Part shown: piece after piece, positions 30,772 to 36,420 of the stretch
How the letters are laid out: each line of letters starts with the position of its first letter
Numbering within the stretch: position 1 is the first letter of the stretch
Assembly (NCBI RefSeq): GCF_001440475.1
Contig: NZ_LLYB01000114.1
Location: forward strand, 1,464-37,883
Length of the DNA: 36,420 bases
Direction of reading: 5' to 3'
Origin: Bradyrhizobium lablabi
GTDB lineage: Bacteria; Pseudomonadota; Alphaproteobacteria; Rhizobiales; Xanthobacteraceae
Notes under the pieces: model-generated
Told to the model about the DNA's origin: nothing
Databases searched by the model: none
Seen by the model: the letters and a program-made list of their open reading frames with translations, nothing else
Made by a program: the position numbers and the translations under genes

Positions 30772-31377
30772 TTGCCGACATCACGACCGAACCAGGCGAC
30801 GGAAGGCGAGGGCGCCCGCGCGATCAGTTACGCATATAAGGCGTCGCTGATCTCGTCGGCGCAGCAATTCGAACTGACGGACGCCGGATTGTCGTGGCGG
30901 ATCGGCAGCCGGTCGGGCGTATGGCCCTATGCCGAGATCGCTTCGATCCGCCTGTCGTATCGACCGATGACGATGCAAGCCCGCCGCTTTCGCGCCGATA
31001 TCAAACGTAGGGGCGGCGGACGGATCGCCATCGTTTCGACGAGCTGGCAGACGGTCACGTTGATGACGCCGCAGGACCAAGGCTACCGCGCCTTTATCAC
31101 AGAGCTGCACCGCAGAATGAAAGCGGCCGGCAGCAAGGCGTCCCTGGCCGGTGGCATCGGGACGGCGACCTATGGCGCGGCAGTTGTGATGCTGGCCTTG
31201 CTGGCCATCGCCATGGTGGGACTTCTGGTGCGCGCGCTCGCGACGTCCGAATTCACCGGCGCGCTGTTTCTCGTCGGCATCGCCATCTGGTTTGCCTGGA
31301 CCATCGGCGGCTTCATCAAGCGCAACCGGCCGCGCCGGTATACGTTCGACGAGCTGCCCGAGACATTGTTGCCGTAG
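30772..31377 (+). CDS. Membrane protein with PH-like N-terminal region
   Basis: A 201-residue protein. Residues ~25-110 look beta-rich ('FELTDAGLSWRIGSRSGVW', 'PYAEIASIRLSYRPM'), like a bacterial PH-type domain. Two membrane helices follow (about 130-155 and 162-182), then a short basic and acidic tail. Function unknown. The start appears to be TTG at 30772 with a GGA about 12 nt upstream; no better in-frame start precedes the domain, so the exact N-terminus is uncertain. Confidence 0.65.
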   Translation: MPTSRPNQATEGEGARAISYAYKASLISSAQQFELTDAGLSWRIGSRSGVWPYAEIASIRLSYRPMTMQARRFRADIKRRGGGRIAIVSTSWQTVTLMTPQDQGYRAFITELHRRMKAAGSKASLAGGIGTATYGAAVVMLALLAIAMVGLLVRALATSEFTGALFLVGIAIWFAWTIGGFIKRNRPRRYTFDELPETLLP

Positions 31378-31473
31378 CGGGCTTCGCAATCAAGCGACAC
31401 GAAACGTGATTTCGTGAAGCGCCGCGGGGCGCGGCACTCTGTGCGGCATTTCCCCGAAAGCAGGCGAGATACC

Positions 31474-32082
31474 GTGATCACCGCAACGACGCGATTGCCG
31501 ACGGAAGCCGAGATTGCCGCGATCAATGCGCGGCACCTGGTCAAGACTCCGCTGCGGCCGGCCGATCTGCTGTTCGTGTTCGGCACGCGCGAGGATGTCG
31601 ACGAGCGTATCGAGGAAGCCTGCCGGCTGTGGCGAGAGGGATATTTTCGCTGGACAATCGTAAGCGGCGGCGTGACGCCGGGAGATGACCGGTCGGAATG
31701 CGCCATCATTGCCGATGCCATGATCGCGCGCGGCGTCCCGGCCGGCGTCATCCTGAGAGAGGATCGCGCGATGAATACCGGCGAGAATGTGATCTTCTCG
31801 CTGCCCATCATCGACGCCGCGCTGGGGCTGGGCAACATCGGCAGCGTGATCTGCCTCGGCAATACCTGGACGGCGCGCCGCTATCCGATGACGCTGCATC
31901 GGCACTGGCCGGAAGTGGAGAAGATGCTGGTCATGGTCGACAGTTTTAAAACGCCGCGGGCGCTTTGGCATACCGACGCCGAATTCAGCCGCCGCATGCT
32001 CCGTGAATGGGACAAAATCGAGCCCTACAAGGCGAGGGGCTTTATCGCGGAGTGGCCGGCGCGCGAAACCTGTGACCGGTAG
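31474..32082 (+). CDS. YdcF/DUF218-family protein
   Basis: A 202-residue protein. 'ADLLFVFGTREDVDERIEEA', 'GYFRWTIVSGGVTPG', 'REDRAMNTGENVIFSLPII' and 'VICLGNTWTARRYPMTLHRH' are the DUF218 landmarks. E. coli YdcF binds S-adenosylmethionine, and SanA/ElyC relatives act on envelope metabolism; this one lacks a membrane anchor, so it is closer to YdcF. The GTG at 31474 has AGGCGAG about 5 nt upstream. A GTG at 31414 would add 20 basic residues and has no ribosome site. It is convergent with the MocR gene, with 2 bp between stops. Confidence 0.82.
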   Translation: MITATTRLPTEAEIAAINARHLVKTPLRPADLLFVFGTREDVDERIEEACRLWREGYFRWTIVSGGVTPGDDRSECAIIADAMIARGVPAGVILREDRAMNTGENVIFSLPIIDAALGLGNIGSVICLGNTWTARRYPMTLHRHWPEVEKMLVMVDSFKTPRALWHTDAEFSRRMLREWDKIEPYKARGFIAEWPARETCDR

Positions 32083-32084
32083 CG

Positions 32085-33425
32085 CTATTCGGTCGTATCG
32101 ACGTCTTCCTTCGCCGTCAGCATCCCTGACAATGTACGCAGCGCCAGATCGAGCTGTTCGGTGCTGGGGGCGCCGAGCGCCAGGCGGACGGCGTTAGGAG
32201 CGTGACCGGGAGTGACCGCAAAAGTGGTCGAGGGCGTCAGCGCGATGTCGCGCCGGGCCGCCGCCGCGACGAATGTCTGCGAGCGCCAATGCGGCGGCAA
32301 GGTCAGCCAGAGATGGTAGGATTTGACGTTGGCCTGAACCTCAAAACCGGCGAGGTATTTGGCCGCCATCTGCTGGCGCCGCGCCGCGTCGATCCGCTTC
32401 AGGCGTGACAGCTCGGCGACCGTGCCGTCCGCCATCAGCCGCTGTCCGGCGGCAAAGGCAAATCCGGACGCCGTCCATCCGCCCGATCGAACCGCGGCCA
32501 TGACGCGTTCGCGCAGGCGCGGCGGCGAAACGATGAAGCCGAGCGCAAGGCCTGGTGCCACCTTCTTCGACAGGCTGTCGAGGGTGATGCAGCTGTCCGG
32601 CGCGAGCGCGGCCATCGGCGTTTCTTCGTCGAGAAAGCCGTAGACCGTATCCTCGATGATGGTGAGGCCGAGCTTCTCGACCACGCGCAGCAAATCGGCC
32701 CGGCGCGCCGGCGGCATGGTCATGCCGAGCGGGTTCTGAATCGTCGGCTGAAGATAGAGCGCCGACAAGTGGGTTTCGCGGTGAGCCTTCTGTACCGCGT
32801 CCGGGCGAACGCCGTGCTCGTCCATCGCAAGCGGCACCAGCGATACGCCGAGCCTGACGGCGATGTCCTTGATGAAGGGATAGGTCAGCGCCTCGACGCC
32901 GCAGCGGCCGCCGCTGGGCACCATCGCCGCTAGCGCAGCGGCGATGCATTGCCTGCCGTTTGCGGTGAAAACCAGTTGATCGGGGGCCGGGGTCCAGTCC
33001 TCGCGGGAGAGAAACTCGGCGGAAATGGTCCGCGCCGCCAGCGTGCCTGTCGTGGTCGAGTGCCGCAGCGCGAGATCCAGCACTTCGGGGCGTTCCAGCC
33101 CGGCCAGGCTTCTCGCGATCATCGCCGATTGCGTCGGCAGTATCGGGTAATTGACTTCCAGATCGATGCGCGCACCGCGCGGCTCGGTCGGCATGGTGAT
33201 GCCGCGGCGCGTCTCGCCTGAGACGAAGGTGCCGCGCCCGACTTCGCCGACCACGAGGCCACGGCGCAACAACTCGGTGTAGACGCGGCTCGCCGTCGAG
33301 ACCGCGATCTTGCGCTCGTAGGCGAAGCTGCGTTGCGGGGGCAGGCGGTCGCCGGGCTTGAGGGCGCCGTTGGCGATCTCGGCGGCGACGGTATCGGCAA
33401 GCTTCAGGTACTCGAACTTTGACAT
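32085..33425 (-). CDS. MocR-type GntR/aminotransferase transcriptional regulator
   Basis: A 446-residue protein. A GntR winged helix (~1-70; 'ALKPGDRLPPQRSFAYERKI', 'VSTASRVYTELLRRGLV') is joined to a fold-I aminotransferase domain with QNP (230-232), Asp259 and the PLP lysine of SLSKK (Lys287). MocR regulators sense an amine or PLP-related ligand and often control a divergent gene. The ATG at 33425 matches the family start (MSKFEYLKLAD). The first of three TTGCACYGAG repeats begins 3 bases upstream of it, suggesting autorepression. The divergent neighbour is the DUF1127 gene; ligand and target are unknown. Confidence 0.92.
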   Translation of the reverse strand: MSKFEYLKLADTVAAEIANGALKPGDRLPPQRSFAYERKIAVSTASRVYTELLRRGLVVGEVGRGTFVSGETRRGITMPTEPRGARIDLEVNYPILPTQSAMIARSLAGLERPEVLDLALRHSTTTGTLAARTISAEFLSREDWTPAPDQLVFTANGRQCIAAALAAMVPSGGRCGVEALTYPFIKDIAVRLGVSLVPLAMDEHGVRPDAVQKAHRETHLSALYLQPTIQNPLGMTMPPARRADLLRVVEKLGLTIIEDTVYGFLDEETPMAALAPDSCITLDSLSKKVAPGLALGFIVSPPRLRERVMAAVRSGGWTASGFAFAAGQRLMADGTVAELSRLKRIDAARRQQMAAKYLAGFEVQANVKSYHLWLTLPPHWRSQTFVAAAARRDIALTPSTTFAVTPGHAPNAVRLALGAPSTEQLDLALRTLSGMLTAKEDVDTTE

Positions 33426-33427
33426 TA

Positions 33428-33518
33428 TTGCACCGAGAGCAATGTTTTCCTTGCACCGAGCAATGTATCGGATCATTTTGGAACCATCAAGCCAGAGATT
33501 GCACTGAGAGGGGTGCAA
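33428..33518. promoter_or_regulatory. Three-copy TTGCACYGAG operator array
   Basis: TTGCACCGAGAGCAATGT (33428-33445) and TTGCACCGAGCAATGT (33451-33466) are direct repeats 23 bp apart. A third copy, TTGCACTGAGAG, starts at 33499 and forms a palindrome TTGCAC-N8-GTGCAA (33499-33518). Direct repeats at about two helical turns plus a third site fit known MocR operators. Confidence 0.65.
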
Positions 33519-33600
33519 GCAATCGGATCAATAGGCGCAAGCGCATTGGGCGTTTGCGTCGGCGGCAGCGCTTTGCCGCGCAAAAGCAAGGAGAAGAACG

Positions 33601-33837
33601 ATGACGACGGTATCCCAGACGGCAGGCCAGCCTGCGTCCCGAAACGCGCGGACCGGATTTTTCCGCCTGCTCGGAGGCTGGGCGAACGGCATCGTCACCT
33701 ATTTTGCGCACCGCGAAGCCGTCAAAACGCTGCATGAACTGGACGACCACGCGCTCCGCGACATCGGGGTGGAGCGCAGCCAGATCGAGACGGCCGTGCG
33801 CGGCCTGATCGATCCGACGTTCGGGCGAATGATGTGA
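33601..33837 (+). CDS. DUF1127 small protein
   Basis: A 78-residue protein. The C-terminal 'LHELDDHALRDIGVERSQIE' is the DUF1127 signature, after a 35-residue variable N-terminus. Members are small Arg-rich proteins of Alpha- and Gammaproteobacteria; some are reported to act in RNA metabolism or phosphate and stress responses. The ATG at 33601 has AAGGAG 7-8 nt upstream. It is divergent from the MocR gene, whose operator-like repeats lie 80-170 bp upstream of this start, so it is a candidate target. It is convergent with the UspA gene. Confidence 0.88.
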   Translation: MTTVSQTAGQPASRNARTGFFRLLGGWANGIVTYFAHREAVKTLHELDDHALRDIGVERSQIETAVRGLIDPTFGRMM

Positions 33838-33873
33838 GGTCAATGGCGCTGCCGTTATGCGGTCGCGCTATCC

Positions 33874-34299
33874 TCAGTGCCGGACCACCAGCACCGAGCA
33901 TTTGGCATAGCGCACCACATGGCCGGCGTTGGAGCCGAGGAAATAGGTCCGCATCGCCGGCCGGTGTGAGGTCATCACGATCAGGTCGGCCTTGACCGCG
34001 GCCGCCTCTTCGAGGATCTCATGATAGATGCCGCCTTTTCGCACCGCGGTAGAAATGCGCGGCGCGGCGATGCCGGATTCAGCGGCCACGATCGCGAGCG
34101 CTTCCTCCGAGGTCGCCCGCTGCTGGGCATCGAAATCGGCCGGCACATATTCCGCCAGCATTACCGGCGTGATCGGCAACACATTGAGCAGGCGCACCGA
34201 GCCGTTCCAAGTCTGTGACAGCGTTGCGGCGGTCGCAATCGCGGGCTTGGCCAGATCCGTATCGGCCAGATCGATCGGCACGAGAATCGACTTGAACAT
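33874..34299 (-). CDS. Universal stress protein (UspA family)
   Basis: A 141-residue Usp domain: 'FKSILVPIDLADTDLAKPAI' at the start and 'LGSNAGHVVRYAKCSVLVVR' at the end. The ATP-binding loop G-2x-G-9x-G(S/T) is degenerate: SHRPAMRTYFLGS has Ser and Pro where the first two glycines should be, so nucleotide binding is doubtful. The ATG at 34299 has GGAGG 5 nt upstream. No terminator separates it from the SixA-like gene upstream on the same strand, but a 158-bp gap with a dispersed repeat lies between. Confidence 0.92.
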   Translation of the reverse strand: MFKSILVPIDLADTDLAKPAIATAATLSQTWNGSVRLLNVLPITPVMLAEYVPADFDAQQRATSEEALAIVAAESGIAAPRISTAVRKGGIYHEILEEAAAVKADLIVMTSHRPAMRTYFLGSNAGHVVRYAKCSVLVVRH

Positions 34300-34356
34300 C
34301 TGCGCCTCCGGCTTCCGGCCGGTCCGGTTCTGATTTGTCAGAGCCCTATTCCAGCC

Positions 34357-34412
34357 CATTGTTTTGACGCGTTTTCTTTTACGCGAACTTGTTGCTAATT
34401 CGCTCGAAAACA
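34357..34412. repeat. Dispersed intergenic repeat (Bradyrhizobium type, recalled)
   Basis: The stretch with TTGTTTTGACGCGTTTTCTT, ACGCGAAC and TTCGCTCGAAAACA resembles the second half of an intergenic repeat I remember from Bradyrhizobium genomes, partner of the type near 10440. It lies between the SixA-like and UspA genes. The assignment is from memory. Confidence 0.45.
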
Positions 34413-34457
34413 GGTCATGGCCAGCCTAGCACGGGCGGGCCTTTATGTCCGCGCGGC

Positions 34458-35012
34458 TCAATCGTCCAGCGCCTGCTTCAGCAGTTTCGGGCTTGTGAAA
34501 CGAACGAGCGTGCCGCGCCGGAACGCCACCTCGCTCCAGTCGTCGGTCGCGAAATCCAGGATGGCGAGGCCGGCGGTTGGCAGATTGTCTTCAAGCGCTT
34601 TCTTCGCCGCCTTGTCGCCGCTGCCAGTGAGCATCAGGGCCAGCTCATGCATGCCGGGATTGTGACCGATCAGCATCAGCCGCGCGGGGTCGGTGACGTC
34701 AGCCATGCGGATGATCTGCAAGAGCTGCGCCGGCTCGGCGCCGTAGAGTTCGTCGAGCAGTTCGACCTGCGGCTGCCGATGCCGTTCCCGCACTGCATCC
34801 TTGATCGCATCGCGCGCGATCTCCCAGGTCTGCCGCGCCCGCACGGCGGTCGAGACCAGAACGGCATCGGGAAGCGGCGGATGTTGGCCGATCCAGGTTC
34901 CAATGGCGACGGCATCCCGCCGGCCGCGCTCGTCGAGACGGCGGTCGTGGTCATGGCCCGAAGGCGCGTCGTGTTCGGTCTTGGCGTGACGCAACAGCAT
35001 CAAACGGCGCAT
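34458..35012 (-). CDS. SixA-like histidine phosphatase
   Basis: A 184-residue member of the histidine phosphatase (phosphoglycerate-mutase-like) superfamily. The RHAK motif at residues 8-11 (LLRHAKTEHD) carries the nucleophilic His, and 'LMLIGHNPGMHELALMLTG' carries the second His. E. coli SixA removes phosphate from Hpt domains and from the nitrogen phosphotransferase system. The substrate here is unknown, but an Hpt protein is encoded 17 kb away. The ATG at 35012 starts MRRLMLLRHAK, as in the family. It is divergent from the FAD oxidoreductase gene 95 bp away. Confidence 0.9.
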   Translation of the reverse strand: MRRLMLLRHAKTEHDAPSGHDHDRRLDERGRRDAVAIGTWIGQHPPLPDAVLVSTAVRARQTWEIARDAIKDAVRERHRQPQVELLDELYGAEPAQLLQIIRMADVTDPARLMLIGHNPGMHELALMLTGSGDKAAKKALEDNLPTAGLAILDFATDDWSEVAFRRGTLVRFTSPKLLKQALDD

Positions 35013-35107
35013 GGGCGCATTCTCGATTCGGTCTTAGTCTGGACTAATCTACAAGCTCATGTCTCTGACAAGGTGACAAGCGCCGCAGCGGTCCGTTAAG
35101 AAACGCT

Positions 35108-36420
35108 ATGCCTGAGACTTTCACAAGTGCGACCGACGGCCCCGACGACGACGCGCCTTTTCGCTCGCGGCTCTCATTCGACCTCGATGTTGACATTTGC
35201 GTGGTGGGAGCCGGACTTGCCGGTCTCACGGTAGCGCTGGAGGCCGCGCGGCTCGGCGCCAGCGTCGCCGTGCTCGAGGGCCGGCATGTTGGCTGGAACG
35301 CATCCGGCCATCAACTTGGCACGGTGATGCCGGGTTACAGCCTTCCGATCGGCGACCTGATCGAACGCGTCGGTCTCGAGGACGCGCGCGAATTGTGGGC
35401 GCTGTCGAAGGAGGGCGCCGATTACGTTCGCGCCGCCGCCACCGAAGAGGCGATGCCCGGCATTGCACTGAGCGAGGGCGCGCTGGAGGTCTCCAATGTC
35501 GACGCCGGCGAAACGCTGATCAGCCGGCTACAGACGCTAAGCGAGGATTTCGAGACCGAGGTCGAGGGGTGGCAGGTCGATCGCGTTCGCGATCAACTGG
35601 GGACCGGGCGTTATTTCCACGGCATCTATTATCCGCGCGCATTCCAGATCGACGGCCGCAAATACGTCCACAGCCTTGCCGCGCGGGCGCGGCGGGCGGG
35701 CGCACGCATCTTCGAGGACACGCCCGTCGTCAGCATCGATCCATCAGGCATTCGCAAGCGCATCGTGACGCCGTCGGCCCGGCTGCGCGCCTCGCATATC
35801 GTGCTGGCCGGCAACGTTCACCTCGGCGCTCCCTTGCGTCGCCTGTCGGAGACGTTGCTGCCGGTCTGGCGCTATGCCGCGGTGACGGAGCCGCTCGGCG
35901 AGCGGCTTGGCGATGTAATCGCCTTCAGGGGATCGGTAACCGACAGCGACGGCATCGATCATTTCCGGATCGTCGACGGCGACCGGCTGATGTGGGCGAG
36001 TCCGGAAACCACCTGGGAGGCGCGGCCGCACCGCTTTGGTCCCGCGATTCAGCGCCGCATTGCGACCGTTTTCCCGAAACTCGGCAAAGTCCCGATATCG
36101 GGCGTGTTCGGCGGTGCGGTCGGGGTGACGGTGCACGGCATGCCGCAGATCGGCCAGCTCCGCAAAGGGCTGTGGGTCGCCAGCGGCTTCGGCCGGCAGG
36201 GGCTGAACACCTCAGCGATGGCAGGGCAGATGATCGCGCGCAGCATCCTGTGGGGTGAGGACCGCTGGAAACTATTCTCGCCGTTCGAACTGGTCTGGGC
36301 GGGCGGCGCCACCGGCCGCGCCGCCGGCCATCTGATCGGCCTGTGGGGGCGGGGCCATTCCGCAGCAGTGGGCGCGCTGGCCCGTTACCGCGAGGGCGCC
36401 CGGGCCCGGGAACGCGTGCG
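35108..36420 (+). CDS. FAD-dependent oxidoreductase (DAO family), 3'-truncated by window end
   Basis: Open from ATG 35108 to the last base (437 codons and counting), with no stop seen. After a ~30-residue acidic N-terminus comes the dinucleotide fold 'DICVVGAGLAGLTVALEAAR' with 'LGASVAVLEG', then 'GWNASGHQLGTVMPGYSLPI' and C-terminal 'GLWVASGFGRQGLNTSAMAG'. This is the DAO/glycine-oxidase family, closest in layout to the PuuB/OrdL group acting on amines or N-substituted amino acids; the substrate is unknown. Upstream AAGAAA is a weak ribosome site. No frameshift is visible. The remaining C-terminus lies outside the window. Confidence 0.88.
   Translation, partial: MPETFTSATDGPDDDAPFRSRLSFDLDVDICVVGAGLAGLTVALEAARLGASVAVLEGRHVGWNASGHQLGTVMPGYSLPIGDLIERVGLEDARELWALSKEGADYVRAAATEEAMPGIALSEGALEVSNVDAGETLISRLQTLSEDFETEVEGWQVDRVRDQLGTGRYFHGIYYPRAFQIDGRKYVHSLAARARRAGARIFEDTPVVSIDPSGIRKRIVTPSARLRASHIVLAGNVHLGAPLRRLSETLLPVWRYAAVTEPLGERLGDVIAFRGSVTDSDGIDHFRIVDGDRLMWASPETTWEARPHRFGPAIQRRIATVFPKLGKVPISGVFGGAVGVTVHGMPQIGQLRKGLWVASGFGRQGLNTSAMAGQMIARSILWGEDRWKLFSPFELVWAGGATGRAAGHLIGLWGRGHSAAVGALARYREGARARERV

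Noticed and set aside
34328..34345. TCTGA-TTTG-TCAGA palindrome considered as an FNR/FixK box for the UspA gene
   Set aside because: It deviates from TTGAT-N4-ATCAA at several key positions, so the assignment cannot be supported.
35197..36258. 353-codon plus-strand frame overlapping the FAD oxidoreductase
   Set aside because: Shadow frame rich in Arg. The real frame starting at 35108 has the dinucleotide-binding fold and stays open to the window end.
1..36420. tRNA, rRNA, CRISPR array, transposase or prophage genes
   Set aside because: No cloverleaf, regularly spaced direct repeats with unique spacers, or mobile-element proteins were recognised; the repeats found are coding or REP-like.

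Overview
The window looks like chromosome from a high-GC alphaproteobacterium of the Bradyrhizobium/Rhodopseudomonas type. The basis is GC-rich coding sequence, dispersed intergenic palindromes of a kind I recall from Bradyrhizobium, a giant Rhizobiales-type polar-growth protein, an EcfG-like stress promoter, a CtrA-like box, and a palustrisredoxin-like ferredoxin near a thioredoxin-reductase-like ferredoxin reductase. The genus is inference; no rRNA or tRNA gene is present to fix it.

Layout. 1-3.6 kb: one large membrane-anchored TPR protein with an unusual glutamine/glutamate hexapeptide insert. 3.7-8.4 kb: lipid kinase and an Ala-rich protein of unknown function on the minus strand, an MFS carrier on plus, and a dipeptide epimerase on minus. 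8.5-11.4 kb: a three-gene Mla-type lipid transport operon (permease with STAS domain, ATPase, MCE protein). 11.6-17.3 kb: a small DUF6881 protein and a 1770-residue membrane coiled-coil protein resembling GPR/RgsE, the growth-pole ring protein of polar-growing Rhizobiales. It is divergent from an Hpt phosphotransfer protein across a 401-bp region holding a TTAA-N7-TTAA box. 18.2-22.0 kb: [2Fe-2S] ferredoxin and ferredoxin-NADP+ reductase flanking a thioesterase/hydrolase pair, then a DUF2147 protein. 22.1-25.2 kb: an exported SGNH hydrolase and a YbhN-type membrane protein. 25.2-27.7 kb: a stress-type DUF892 ferritin-like protein behind an EcfG-like promoter, and a DHA2 drug-efflux-type carrier. 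27.8-30.2 kb: MHYT-PAS-GGDEF-EAL cyclic-di-GMP enzyme with a hairpin exactly abutting its start codon. 30.3-32.1 kb: small membrane proteins and a YdcF protein. 32.1-33.8 kb: MocR-type regulator divergent from a DUF1127 gene, with a three-copy repeat between them. 33.9-36.4 kb: UspA protein, SixA-like phosphatase and a truncated FAD oxidoreductase that runs off the end.

Most genes are ordinary chromosomal genes. The parts most worth following are the GPR-like protein (eight in-register 44-residue repeats, CtrA-like box, adjacent Hpt protein), the hairpin-gated start of the c-di-GMP enzyme, the MocR operator array, and the EcfG promoter. I found no CRISPR array, transposase, prophage or RNA gene. 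All family assignments come from reading motifs and from memory of families; no database search was possible.
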